NCBI GenBank assembly: GCA_024803745.1
Contig: JANJXV010000025.1
Span: 18,987,110-19,051,109 of the forward strand
Source: Megascapheus bottae
Lineage: Eukaryota; Chordata; Mammalia; Rodentia; Geomyidae
DNA length: 64,000 nt
Direction of reading: 5' to 3'
Part shown: positions 10,420 to 21,389 of the stretch, piece after piece
Layout: the number at the start of each line of letters is the position of its first letter
Numbering within the stretch: the first letter of the stretch is position 1
Position numbers and translations under genes: made by a program
Notes under the pieces: generated by a model
What the model saw: only the letters and a program-made list of their open reading frames with translations
Database searches by the model: none
Told to the model about the DNA's origin: nothing

Positions 10420-10536
10420 AGAAAGATAGGCTTGAATATGAAAATCATGAAGAATCCTGAAAACATCTACCACAGAGCTGCCGTGAATGCAAACTATGGA
10501 GTCAGTTTGCCACGTATTAACAAGAGAAAAGTCTGT
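10420..10536 (+). CDS. Internal exon A of a split gene (tentatively IQCH-like, unverified)
   Basis: A 117-nt exon, phase 0 in and 0 out, is bounded by a strong acceptor (ctttgtttcag) and a consensus donor (gtaagt). It is open only in the frame that joins the next exon. It encodes 39 residues, starting RKIGLNMK, including NPENIYHRAAVNANYG, and ending in a basic run (NKRKVC). No signal peptide or membrane segment is seen. It is the first exon of the gene in this window; earlier exons must lie upstream because there is no convincing start context. The next supported exon is 27 kb downstream. From memory the pattern suggests the N-terminal half of IQCH, but no alignment was possible. An alternative donor 6 bp earlier (AAAA/gtctgt) is weaker. 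Confidence 0.75.
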
Positions 10537-10797
10537 GTAAGTAATCAGTTGTTTAAATGAGGTCTTAATTTTTTTTTTCAGAATTAAAAGTCATTTCCTT
10601 AGTAGTAGAAGAGGGAATGTAGATTATAAGACTGTGATCCTTTGTCCTTGGAATTTTTTTTAATGAAATGGAGTGGTTTTCATTCTGTCTATAATTAGTA
10701 ATGGTGAAAAAAATGTAAACATTTTTTTTCAAAACTCTATTGGTAGCTCATTCAGATTTCTCTATTTTTGGTTGATAATTCTAAATCATCTAGAGCT

Positions 10798-11010
10798 GTA
10801 ATTTTTACAGAGAGGGAAATAATTTTACAGAGAAGAAACAAAAATGAGTGAGTAGAGGCATTTTAAATATTGTAGATCCTGAGATATAGAATATATTAAA
10901 ATAAATATGATACAGAATATATAAATAATCTAAGGCTACAATTTTTATAAAGGAAATAGCAACAAGAAAAAAGAATGAGTAGAGACATCTTAAATATTCT
11001 GTATCTTGGT
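10798..11010 (+). repeat. Diverged local tandem duplication
   Basis: Two related blocks share 'aatttttaca/taaagg', 'aatgagt(gagt)agagrca' and 'ttaaatatt(g/c)tgtat'. They lie at about 10798-10882 and 10937-11009, offset near 138 bp in the same orientation. Confidence 0.6.
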
Positions 11011-14000
11011 TATAGGAGGTTAGAAAAACCCAAAGAAACAGCAGAATAGTGTATCCACCACTTTAAATGGTGGATACTAAATAATAAGCAAATGTTTAAG
11101 AATATTATTCTCAATTGGAAGGAAGCAGAGAGCAGTCTTTTATGTCAGGAAAATAATACGAGGGAAAGTAATCAAATATGGATTTGTGTGACCAGGATCT
11201 CAGGGTATTTAAGGGCTTTTGACACTGGCTTGTTGTTAAATGGTCCCGAAGCAAAGACTCTGTGCATTGTGAGGTTTTCTTCACAGCAGTGCTTCATTTA
11301 AAAGGAGAAATACTTTGAGATCATTTCAGCATTAAAATGATAAGCAAGGTGCAATCTATACATTTAAAAATACACTTATCATCTGTGGCATCTCTCAAAA
11401 GCATGTGTCTACTGTAATGAAATTAACACTAAAAGTCAAATGAGCTTTAGGATTAAATCTAAAGGCCATTTCTAACTTGCCTAATTATTTCAGATTGATC
11501 TTCCCAGTTTCTCCCGTAGAGAGTTTCACCTCCTTTATTCCATTCTTGTAACCTAAAAATATATTTTTCCTTATATGTGTTTTATATAATTCTAGCAGGT
11601 TTATAGTAGCAGTATTTTATCATAGCAATACATTCATAGCCTAAGAAATAGCCAGAAAGTTAGATCTTTTTATTCTTGCTGAAACTTTATTTAAAATGTC
11701 CATGTGAATAATGCGAGTGAGTTTTTATCTGTTTCCCATGAGCCCCAAAGCCTTTGAAATAAAAATATTTCTCTGGCTATATAGACAGAAGCAGATTTCT
11801 CTTTTGTTGTGATTGGTTTTCTCCTTGATTTAGAAATTAATATTGACTTAGCTGATACAGTGCCAGGGCTTTGCAGCCCTGGGCAACTGCTATATTTCCT
11901 GAAAACTTTTCTTGATGAGTATTGGAGTCTTTAAACACTTACCTCAAGAGGTAGTAAAAATCATGTTTGCTTATGATCAAGGTATGATTTAGAGTTAAGT
12001 AAGGAACTCAAAATTATACCCAAAATTCAGGGCAGAATCTTAGATTTGGTAGATAGATAAATAGGGATATCAATATCTACATATCTGTTTATCTATATAG
12101 AATATATATTTAAATAATTTCCAGATAGAATGAGTATTGTGGATATTGTACCCTGGTATTTTAAACAAAGAGGACTGAGTAGGTACTTTGCCATGTATGA
12201 CATATAGAAACATATCCATTTATCTTTATTATAATAAATACTTTTTGAAACAAATCAACTCACTAAAAATCCACACTGTATGCTTCATTTTATTTGTCCA
12301 ATTATCCATTCATTTATTTTTATGTTATTTTTATTTTAACATTAACAAAGTTTAGTTAAAAGCGAGGGGAAAATCATGAAAGAAAGTAGTGAGACTCTCT
12401 ATCTGGAGAGAGGCCCCAAGGAGGAGTCCCGACCTGAGCATAAAATATGAGTGTATTTTGCTCAGACTTCTTTCCCACCAATCATAGAGTTGGTTTTTAT
12501 CATTATTTGTTAATCCATACATGTGACAATAAGAGTGTTTTCATTTTGGATTTATGAAACGGAAGCCTCGTTAAACAAGTCCTTTGAGGCAAGTGTTGGG
12601 GTATTTGATTTTAAAACAATCTTGTAGAGCATTTGGAAGTAAATACAACTGTGATTTACCACTTACAAAAAATACTTTTGTAAAGCACTTATGTGGACTG
12701 AAGCAATGTGTCCAGTGTGGTGATATATAGTTAATTAGGAAAACAGCATTGAGGCAAATCGTCTTTTAAATGGTCTCTAAATGCTCAAAGGGGATTAGTG
12801 TTATCTGGCTGCCGAGGGCTAAGCATTTCCTCAGTTCTTAGGAAACTTGTCAAAAACCCTGTAAATAATCGTAGGCATTTTTAGCCTAGCAAATTCAGAT
12901 ACATATCCAAGAGACAGGGTGAGCTCTCTGATTCTGGTGGTATTTTCTCTATCTGATGATCAAGTTCATCACCCTGACCAGCAGCTGAGGGAGAGTTTGT
13001 GTATTGGTAACAAACATACTCCCTAGCCACTTCCAGCTCATACAGTGGTATTGACAATTTCTCAGAGTGTCATTTTATGTGACTCTGCTAGATAAGATCA
13101 ATTCATAAGAAGCCATGAAAGTAAAATTCACTAATGATTTTCTAAATATCTTAAATCTGTCCATTTAAAAAACCCAAATGACCTTCTAACATGCTTGCAG
13201 GCATGAGGAGACAAGCAAAAATTCAGGTGCAGTTAACAATTAGCAATTGAGTTCCACTTAAGATTTCCCAATGCAGAAATTCTAAGAGATCTACAGAAAA
13301 TTTGACTTTGATTTACTATTATTATTTTTAATAAAAAAGCATTTCTTAAAAGGCTTGAAACATAGAAATTGTTCACATGAATTTAAAAAGAAAGATTATG
13401 AATGCATAACAAAATAGCCAAAGAAAACATTGCTTGAACCGCTGCACAAATAACTCTGCTTCTGTTATGACCTAGAAAAGAATCATAAAAACATTTTTCT
13501 TTGTGGCATGATCTGAGTTACTGTAGAATTATACCATTCTTTGGTCCCACTTTCCAAGTAAATAAATAAATATATAATGCAATGTAAACTTAGAATCTTT
13601 TATTTATTCATGAGGTTGAATTTAATACTATGATGATTTCTAGGTTTTATGAGTCATACGTTATGGCACTGTTTTTCACTAACTTAGCTGGGTAGCAAGC
13701 ACACTTCACAAATCACGCTTTCCTTCTTTACTCTTTCACTTGGGGTGTAACATACTAATCCTTCTCACAGAAAGCACTATTATTTCTCAGATGCTGGAGT
13801 AATGGGAAAGGAAGCAATTGTGTTAATGTCAAATGATTAGAAGAAGCACCAGAAGTAAAGAGAAGGGTGGGGGGAGGGGAGAGACGTCTTCAAAACATGA
13901 TTGTGTTTTAAGCCCATGCATATGGCCACAATTACAGTCACAACATAATTTGGCAACGGGAGCAGAATTAGATTTAAACAAATTGATGTTACACTGCAGT

Positions 14001-14099
14001 AATTCAGAATGAGCTTGTTGCATTTATAAACCATAACAAGAAGCAGAGTGAATTAATAAAGCCTCTTGTCACTAAAAATAAAAAAGGGAATAATTGCTG

Positions 14100-14850
14100 A
14101 GATGGAGTTAACTTAACAGATGACTCTAGTCAGCATCCTCTAGCTGTGGGAAAAGTGAAGGTCACTCTCCCTCCCCCATCTCAGATGACAAAGAGGGAAC
14201 ACTGTGTTGGTAAACAAATTAATCTTTTGAAAGGTCGCCATTTGTTTTAAGTTTTTATCCAGTCCTTGTCATCTGGAATCCGAGATTGACTGTCATCTCA
14301 CTAGGCAGGGGTGCAATGGAGGCAGACAAAGCTGCTTCTGTACATATCAGCATTCCTTGACAAAACTCAGGGCCTGATTGGGATGCTATGGGCTGCTGGT
14401 TTACAGCTGTCTCCGGACAGGAACGGGAGGCCCACCCTTGAATTCCAATAAGATAGGCCTGCATATTCCGCCTGCTGTAAGCTGGCCCTCTGCCCACAAG
14501 TAAAATGTATTGTAGTTCAAGCCAGCAATTATCTCTGTTACTTCCTTCTGTGCTGCTTCTGTTCCCTTTTTCCAAAAACAGATGTGGGTATTCACCCAAG
14601 TTCTGTGTCTATTCTTTCGCACACCTGCCGGGGCAGGATTTTGACAGAGGTAGAGTTGGAGAGAGGCAGCAGACAACGATCAGATGTAATTTCCTGGAGT
14701 GCTCTTTCAAAAGAAAATGTTGATTTTTTTTTTTCCTCCTCAGGAAATGTGGAGTCAGCATCTTGGTTCCCTCCCCCTTTTCCCAGGAGCATTTGGTAAA
14801 TTAAATTAGTTGAACAAAAGGAAATAGCTTTAAAGACATTCTGAAATGCC
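14100..14850. promoter_or_regulatory. Candidate conserved noncoding element
   Basis: A more balanced base composition, no repeat, no microsatellite, and overlapping short open frames in several frames on both strands (14255-14852) without splice borders. This pattern is common in conserved enhancers, but it is only inferred. Confidence 0.3.
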
Positions 14851-15201
14851 ACATCCTATTTATGACACATAGTCATTATCCAAGGTCTGAGATGGCACAC
14901 AGCACCCCTGCATCTATCCAGCCCAGCCAGCCTTCTCTGCTTTTGTCCAGGGAGTTTTTGAAAGCACAATGGCTCTACAGAACCTTCCAGATTCATGGCC
15001 CCTAAAATGTATTCTATCATGGTATCTGGGTGGTGGTGGATGAGGAGGGGGATGAGGGGAGCAGATGTATTGCTCTTGTATATTGTAGCTGAAGAAAAGG
15101 ACTTGACATTGGCCACTGTATGGAGCGCTCACAAAAGCCCTCTGCTCCAAGAGTGAGAAGACATTGAAAACATCTCTTCATTAATATTCATCATCTAGTT
15201 G

Positions 15202-15350
15202 TCACCAGACACCAGTGGCTCACACTTGTAATCCTTGCTATTCAGGAGGCTGAGAGCTGAGGTTCTCTCCAGTTAGCTAGTAAAAACCCAGAATGGGGCT
15301 GTGGCATAAGTGATGGAGTGCTAGTCTTGAGCAAAAAGACTGGTCAAGCC
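15202..15350 (+). repeat. B1-like/Geo SINE, internally deleted
   Basis: Head 'ccagtggctcacacttgtaa' joins 'ctccagttagctagtaaaaa' after losing most of the linking region. The Geo half ends early at 'ctggtcaagccc'. Confidence 0.8.
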
Positions 15351-15740
15351 CTTGCAATGGCCTCTGTCCTTCCCTGTCCTCCTCCCCCACCCTAATTTAG
15401 GTGCAATATGTTTTCTAACTTCTTTCAAGCATTATGGTTCTTGAGCTTTTGGGCTAAAATCCCATGTGCATTCCTAAAGCAACCCTATGTTGAATTCGAA
15501 GCATGTTTCTGTACTTTGTTTGGTGATGCTGTATCACTCTGCCTGAATAGAACTCTAACCAGATGGAAGACATGTTAACATAAGCCTCCATTCCATAGGT
15601 AAAATATCCTTAGGAGAGAGTGACTCATGGGTGGCATTAGAAACTTAAATGAGGCATGTAGCAAAGATTTGGGGGCAAAGATGTGCCCTGAAAAATATTA
15701 CATTGGTAATCATCATGTATTGTACTATTGTTTCCCTATT
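15351..15740. other. Unclassified intron
   Basis: No repeat, exon or RNA gene recognised. Confidence 0.4.
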
Positions 15741-15744
15741 CTTG

Positions 15745-15945
15745 TGTTTGTGTTTGAACTCAGGGCACTGGTCTCTTAGCTTTTCTCACTCAATGCTGAT
15801 ACTTTAATCACCCAAGCCACACCTCTTCTTGAGACTTTTGCTGGTTAATTGAGGATAAGAGATTCACAGACTTTCTTGCCCATACTAAGTTTGAACCAGT
15901 TTCTTGAGTAGCTACTATTACAAGCATAAACCACTGGTACTTGGT
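15745..15945 (-). repeat. B1-like/Geo SINE, diverged
   Basis: Reverse of a full dimer: 'gtttgaactcagggcactgg' at the Geo end, 'gctggttaattgaggataag' in the middle, 'gagtagctactattacaagc' at the B1-like end. Confidence 0.8.
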
Positions 15946-15993
15946 TAGAATTTATAATCATATTCTGTCAAATTTTATATATAAAAAATAAAA

Positions 15994-16204
15994 GGGGCCA
16001 AGAATTTGGCTTAGTGGTAGAACGTTTGCCTAGCATGCACAAAGACCCAAATTGGATTCCTCAGTAACACATACATTAGAAAAAAACCAGAAGTGGTGCT
16101 GTGGCTCAAGTGGTAGAGCTCTAGTCTTGAGAAAACTCAAGGACAGTGCTCAAGCCCCAAGCCCAAGCCTAGGACTGGCAAACAAACAAATAAATAAATA
16201 AAAA
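15994..16204 (+). repeat. IDL-Geo-type SINE
   Basis: 'ggcttagtggtagaacg' left half, 'cagaagtggtgctgtggctc' right half, and a tail of TAAA repeats (aaataaataaataaa). Confidence 0.9.
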
Positions 16205-16210
16205 TAGAAG

Positions 16211-16452
16211 CAGCTGGGAATGGTGGTTCACACCTGTAATCTTAGCTACTGAGGAGGCTGAGATCTGAAGATCATGGTTCAAAGCCAGCCTGGGCCCTAA
16301 AGTCTGTGAGACTCTTACCTCCAATTAACCATCAGAAAACCAGAAGTAGCCCTGTGGCTCAAGGGATAGGGTGGTAGCCTTGAGCTGAATAGCTCAGGGA
16401 CAATGCCCAGGCCCAGAATTCAAGTCCCACAACTGACAAAAAAAAAAAAATA
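16211..16452 (+). repeat. B1-like/Geo SINE
   Basis: 'gctgggaatggtggttcaca' head, a complete Geo half and an A12 tail. It is the second of three SINEs lying head to tail from 15994 to 16700. Confidence 0.9.
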
Positions 16453-16454
16453 GA

Positions 16455-16700
16455 TCAGCCAGGCACTGGTGGCTTACAACTGTAATCCTAGCTATTTAGG
16501 AGGCTGAGATCTAAGGACTGTGGTTCAAAGCCAGCCCAGGCAGGAAACACTGTGAGACTCTTGTCTTGTATAAACTACTCAAAAAGCCAGAAGTGGGTGC
16601 TATGTCTCAAGTCGTAGAGCACTCACCTTGAGCAAAAGAAGCTCAGAAACAGTGCCCAAGCCCAGTGTTCAAGTCCCAGGACTGGCAAAAAGAGAGATCG
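16455..16700 (+). repeat. B1-like/Geo SINE
   Basis: Starts 'cagccaggcactggtggctt' and ends 'aagtcccaggactggcaaaa'. It begins right after the A tail of the previous copy, so it probably inserted into that tail. Confidence 0.9.
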
Positions 16701-17330
16701 AGATAAAAAGAAGCACAGATAGCATTATTTCACACAAGCATACAAAAGATCTATCAAAGAAAGATCTTAGAAATGGCTGTATTTAGCATGTAAAAAAAAA
16801 TCACTGTTTCTTAGTTGATGGCACAGAAAACATACCAAAATGTGGCTATATGTGGACTGCCAAAAATCCTAGATTTTTATAATTGTTCTGTTATACAACA
16901 AAATAGAAGTTTCATGTCTTTAACTATTTACTGTTGCTTTCACCAGGAAGAAAAGTGACCAGCCACAAAAGCACTAGTGCTTGCAATATTATAGTAAGTC
17001 TTCCATTTAAAATGAAGCAAAAAAAAAAAAAACCCACTATGGCAGGTTGCACAGTATCATTATCCACAAGAGAAATGGGCCTAATAGAATTGTTTCTAAC
17101 ATGGCCCAGGTTAATTACCTACTAAGAGGTACTTGAGATGAGTAATACAATGGCTGTTTTCTTGCCTATTGTTCTTTAAACTGTACTTGAGTTCAAGTGT
17201 ACATTTCTAACCTTTAAAAAAAAAAAACCCAAACACCTCTGTAGCAGAATAGAAGTAAGTACCACAGATTAGAGTGATTCACCATACACTTTCTTTAAAA
17301 TGTAGCCTCTGAAACCAAATGTGTAATGCA
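16701..17330. other. Unclassified intron
   Basis: AT-rich with several short A runs. The open frame at 16934-17125 has no splice support. Confidence 0.4.
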
Positions 17331-17350
17331 AACCTAGAAGACATTTTTAC

Positions 17351-17352
17351 AT

Positions 17353-17383
<31 letters not shown>

Positions 17384-17386
17384 TTT
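17351..17386. repeat. (ATTT)n microsatellite
   Basis: Nine ATTT units lie at the tail side of the following minus-strand SINE, matching a TAAA-type tail in reverse. Confidence 0.95.
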
Positions 17387-17572
17387 GCCAGTCCTGGGCT
17401 TGAGCTCAGGGCCTGAGCACTATCCTTGGACTTTCTCAAGGCTAGAGCTCTACCACTTGAGCCTCAGCACCACTTCCGGCTTTTTTCTATGTATGTGGTA
17501 CCGAGGAATTGAACCCGGGTCTTCTTGCATGCTAGGCAAGCACTTTAACCACTAGGCCAAACTCCCGGCCCC
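17386..17572 (-). repeat. IDL-Geo-type SINE with target duplication
   Basis: Full length on the minus strand, close to consensus. The flanks repeat 'cctagaagacattttta' (about 17331) and 'cctagaagatattttta' (about 17571), one mismatch, so it is a recent insertion. Confidence 0.92.
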
Positions 17573-17689
17573 TAGAAGATATTTTTATTTGGAAGTGATT
17601 GCTCAGGCCATCAACTTGAGATAATGTGACCCCCAAGTACTACATATATAATATAATATAATGTTTCTCTCTCCCTCTCTCCTGTCCAA

Positions 17690-18112
17690 CTCCCTCCCCA
17701 TGCTAGCACTGAGGCTTGAGTTCAGAGCCAGGATTCTGTCCCTCAGCTCTTTTATATTCAAGAAGGTTGACACATTGCCAGTTGAACTTTCAGCTTTTTA
17801 AATTTTTTGCCAGTCCTGGCTTGAACTCAGGGCCTGAGCACTGACCTTGGACTTTCTCAAGACTAGAGCTCTACCACTTGAGCCACAGTACCACTTCCAA
17901 CTTTTTCTATGTATGTGGAACCAGGGAATTGAACTCGGGTCTTTAAGCATTCTACCGCTAGGCCAAACTCCTGGCCCCTCCACTTTTGGCTTTTTGGGTG
18001 GTTAACTGGGGATAAGAATCTCATACACTTTCTTGCCCAGATTGGCTTTGAACTGTATCCTCAGATCTCAGCCTCCTGTATCGTTAGGATTATAGACAAA
18101 ACCACCAGCAAC
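17690..18112 (-). repeat. B1-like/Geo SINE split by a younger SINE
   Basis: The Geo end is at 17690-17796 ('ctgaggcttgagttcagagc') and the rest at 17982-18112 ('ctccacttttggctttttgg' to 'accaccagc'). The break holds an IDL-Geo-type element in the same orientation. Confidence 0.85.
17797..17981 (-). repeat. IDL-Geo-type SINE nested in an older SINE
   Basis: 'ttttttgccagtcctggctt' at the tail and 'ggccaaactcctggcccc' at the head, read in reverse. The open frame at 17798-17983 on the minus strand is this repeat. Confidence 0.9.
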
Positions 18113-19549
18113 TTAGAGGGTGTAAATACTTTAATAGAAACAGCCAAAGACCAAGAGTTCAAGGACCTGGGTTTTAGTTTTGTTTTCTACCACTGCTGAA
18201 CCAAGTTAGCCTAAGTATATCACTTAAAGATCCCTTATTTCTATTCTAAAAAGGTAAATTGGCTCATTTACAGACATCTCCACGGGCACGTCCCTGGTTG
18301 TGTGTGACTTTCAGCTCAATGTTTGTTTGGTGCTTGTAGATATATTAGTATTTCAAGGAAGCTAGGGATGATCTGGGGAGTTGATGATTGTAAGTGCATC
18401 CCCCGCCACCCACAAGATAGGGCTTTAGGGGGACTCACGGGTGTTACCCTACGAGCTGTGCAGCATAGGTAGAGAGAGTCAGAGAAGGTGGCTCAAACAT
18501 TTACTTAATCATTTTAGGATGAATCAAAAGATGGAGTTGGGCTAATTGATGGGTGGCTTTGGATGAGCCACTGAAATCTAATTGTATGATCACAGTCCCG
18601 ATCATAAAAGGAAAGGCTTCAGGCACATATATGAAATTAGATCACGGCTCTGGCTGCTCTAACTGAAGGGCATCTTTAGAATTCTCCCAAACAGTTCTAC
18701 CTCCTTTGATGTCCTCATTGATTATTACACTTTATTTCCTCTCCCTTTGGCTATACAGCAATAGTACTTTTCTGAACCACATTATCTCCAGAACTTGCTA
18801 AATGTGCACAAAATTGCCTAATTAGAGATCCTCAGGCAGTACCTCTCCCTGACCATTTCCTGTCTCTTTCTGCCTCTCCTCTACACATCATCCAGTCTAT
18901 GGTTTTGATTTCCTTCCTTCTTTCTGCCCTAATACTGTGTGTCCTCAATGGGATCCATATCCGAAACTCTCACATTTCACCACCTCCAATAACGTTAACC
19001 AAAGCAGGACTTGTTGGAGTAAGACTGGCCATGACAAGAAAGCTGGATAGAGGCTAGAAGTAGTTCACTGACAACCAATTTCTGTCCTCTTTCTTACCCC
19101 CCCACCCCCCAGTGCTAACTTCTGATCTCAGCACTGGTCACTATAAACCCCTCCTTATCTCACCTCTCACCATCCCACTTAGTCTCAATCTGCTTATACT
19201 ACCCACGAGACTAGTGCTTCTGCCATATCATGTTTTTCAAATTATTACTTCTTCATATTCAGTGGGAATGAAAAGTGGTGTTCATGTGATAGGCGTTTTC
19301 TGTTTTCTGGCTTTTTCCTGCTTGCAAGCGATAAATACCTTTAGAAAATGCCTAGCGTTTCCTCCTTCCTTGCTTTCCTTCCTCTCTTCCTCTCTTTTTC
19401 CTGCCCTACAGGATGCAACTACCTCAGCTCCAGCCCTTTGCAACTATAAGATCATGTTTACTTTTTTTTTTTCCTTTTTCTGAAAATCTCCTGGCTTAAA
19501 ATTAGTTGAGATAATTTTAGAAACCGTGTGGCATGGGTTTTGATTTTTT
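18113..19549. other. Unclassified intron
   Basis: No young SINE for 1.4 kb. A C-rich run sits near 19097-19110 and pyrimidine-rich sequence at 18840-18920 and 19360-19400. The 123-aa open frame at 19112-19483 is a pyrimidine-rich chance frame with no domain. Confidence 0.4.
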
Positions 19550-19783
19550 TTTTTTTGGTCAGTACTGGGATTTGAACTCTCCGTCTGGATGCTGTCCCTG
19601 AGCTCTTCAGCTCAAGGTTACCACCCTACCCCGTGAGCCACAGCACCACTTCTGGCTTTCTGGTAGTTACTTGGAGATAAGAGTCTCACGGACTTTGAGT
19701 GCCTGGACTGGCTTTGAACCACCATCCTCAGATCTCAGCCTCCTGAGTAGCTAGGTTTACAGGCGTGAGCCACTGCACCCTGA
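19550..19783 (-). repeat. B1-like/Geo SINE
   Basis: T-run tail, 'gtactgggatttgaactc', and a well preserved B1-like head in reverse ('ctgagtagctaggtttacag', 'gtgagccactgcacc'). Confidence 0.88.
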
Positions 19784-19802
19784 TGGGTTTTGGTTTTTGT
19801 GT

Positions 19803-19960
19803 ATGTGTGTGCCAGTACTAGTGCTTGTACTCAGCGTCTAGACACTTTCTTAGCTTTTTCACTGAAGGCTGGCACTCTACCACTTGAACTATACCAGCTT
19901 TTTGCTGGCTACTTGTTGATAAGAATCTCATGGACTTATTGCCTGGGTTGGCTTCAAAGC
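19803..19960 (-). repeat. B1-like/Geo SINE lacking its head
   Basis: The Geo half and middle are in reverse. It stops at 'gggttggcttcaaagc' and joins directly to a plus-strand Geo unit. Confidence 0.8.
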
Positions 19961-20062
19961 TGGAAGTGGAAGTGTGGCTCAAGTGGTAGAGCACCAATCA
20001 CAAGTGAAAAAGCCAAAGTGGGGGGCAAAGCACTGAGTTCAAGCCTCAGTACCAGCACCGGA
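19961..20062 (+). repeat. Geo module in head-to-head contact
   Basis: 'ctggaagtggaagtgtggct' to 'ttcaagcctcagtaccagc' is the Geo module in the opposite orientation to the preceding fragment, making an inverted pair without spacer. Confidence 0.8.
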
Positions 20063-20067
20063 TTGGG

Positions 20068-20155
20068 GGGGGCGTGGAAGAAGAAGAAAGAGTGGGAGAG
20101 AGAAGGAGAAAGGAGGGAGGAAGGAAGGGAGAGGGAGGAAGCTAAGAGGAAAGCA
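20068..20155. repeat. Polypurine tract (GGAA-rich)
   Basis: A/G-rich sequence grown from the tail of the preceding SINE module. It explains the charged open frame at 19790-20215. Confidence 0.85.
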
Positions 20156-20212
20156 GTCCATAGGAGAAGTAGTATTATGGATTTTTTTTCTTATAGTAAT
20201 AAATTGTGCTTC

Positions 20213-20455
20213 TAGCCAGGAGCGGTGGCTCACATCTGTAACCCTAGCTACTCAGAAGGCTGAGATGTGAGGATCAAGGTTCAAAGCCAGCCCAGGCTCA
20301 AAAAGATCTGAGACTCTTATCTCTTACTAACTTCTAGAAAATGAGAAGTAGGGCTTGGTCCAAGGGTAGGCAGGTAACCTTGAGCTGAAGAGCTCAGGGA
20401 CAGCGCCACGGCTAAGTTCAAGCCCTATGACCCACAAAAAAGAAAAGAAAAGAAA
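20213..20455 (+). repeat. B1-like/Geo SINE
   Basis: 'gccaggagcggtggctcaca' head. The Geo half has the variant 'gggcttggtccaagggtagg' seen also at 28095 and 63290, suggesting a subfamily. AAAAG-type tail. Confidence 0.88.
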
Positions 20456-21149
20456 AAAGATAAATTGTGCTTCTTTTAGCTTTCCATATTTTGAAGTCCC
20501 AGATCATAGCATCACTTATAGAAAAAGAATTCTTCTTTCTCCCTGTCAGGCTGACAAGAGGCCCTTATGTATATATATAGTGGTCAGATTTAGATGTACG
20601 TAGACCTCCCATGAGCTCACCTGGGGACTGATCACTTTAAGATTGTTCTTAACACTTTTTTGAGTTCTAAAATTCCCTATCCCATTCCTAACTTAAGGTT
20701 AGACCAATCCTTATCGAAGGTTCTCAAGAGAATTTGTAAAATAAAAATAGCAACCCAGGAGACTACAAGAAAGATTCTAGTTTCTGTCTCTCCCCTCATA
20801 CCTAATGCTGGTTTACTTAAATATGGCCATACTTTGGCAGTGAACTTTTTCAGCAAGTGATTTTCAAAACTATAACACTCTTATTGTGAAATTGAAGCCC
20901 TAAAGAAATAGCTTTTGACTATTCTACCGATGTGGATTTAGTATTTAATTTACCTGCATTTTCAAAGTATAGAACCTAGACTTTAATAGGACAGAAGATA
21001 ATTTCCTTCAACATCCTCCACTTTCTAAACTTAAATACCAAGACACCTGGCTGTGCTTTTGCTCCAGGCTGTGTTGTAAACTGAAGCTCAGGGAACATTG
21101 CCTAAGTGTTAAGCAATAGCCAGCATTCCTAAAGGCTTCTTGTGGATTG
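20456..21149. other. Unclassified intron
   Basis: No exon or young repeat recognised. The frame at 20660-20860 has no splice borders. Confidence 0.4.
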
Positions 21150-21345
21150 GGCCTGGGGTTTAAGCGCCCTTTATACAGAGTTGATCTCTTGAGTTAAGTA
21201 CTTCTACACTTTCATATTTGGGAAACTGAGGCAAAAGCAGTTAAATGAAACTTGCCCAAAGTCAAAGAAGGATCAGATTTCAAACTCAACCAGCCTGACT
21301 TCCAAAGTAGCCCTCTCACGTATTCTGTATTGCTTCCCAAGTAGC
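21150..21345 (-). repeat. MIR fragment
   Basis: 'gggaaactgaggcaaaagc' followed by 'acttgcccaaagtcaaag' and 'cagcctgacttccaaag' matches the MIR core in reverse, diverged as expected for an ancient SINE. Confidence 0.75.
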
Positions 21346-21389
21346 TCGGAGGATGGTCATTTATTTGTTTTATTTAGTTAATTAGATTT

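Larger units (their letters stand above)
10537..15200 (+). other. SINE-free first part of a 27-kb intron
   Basis: Nearly 4.7 kb without a young SINE, in strong contrast with the rest of the window. It is AT-rich up to about 14.0 kb and more GC-balanced at 14.1-15.1 kb. Apart from a local duplication near 10.8-11.0 kb, no repeat or exon is recognised. Confidence 0.5.
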
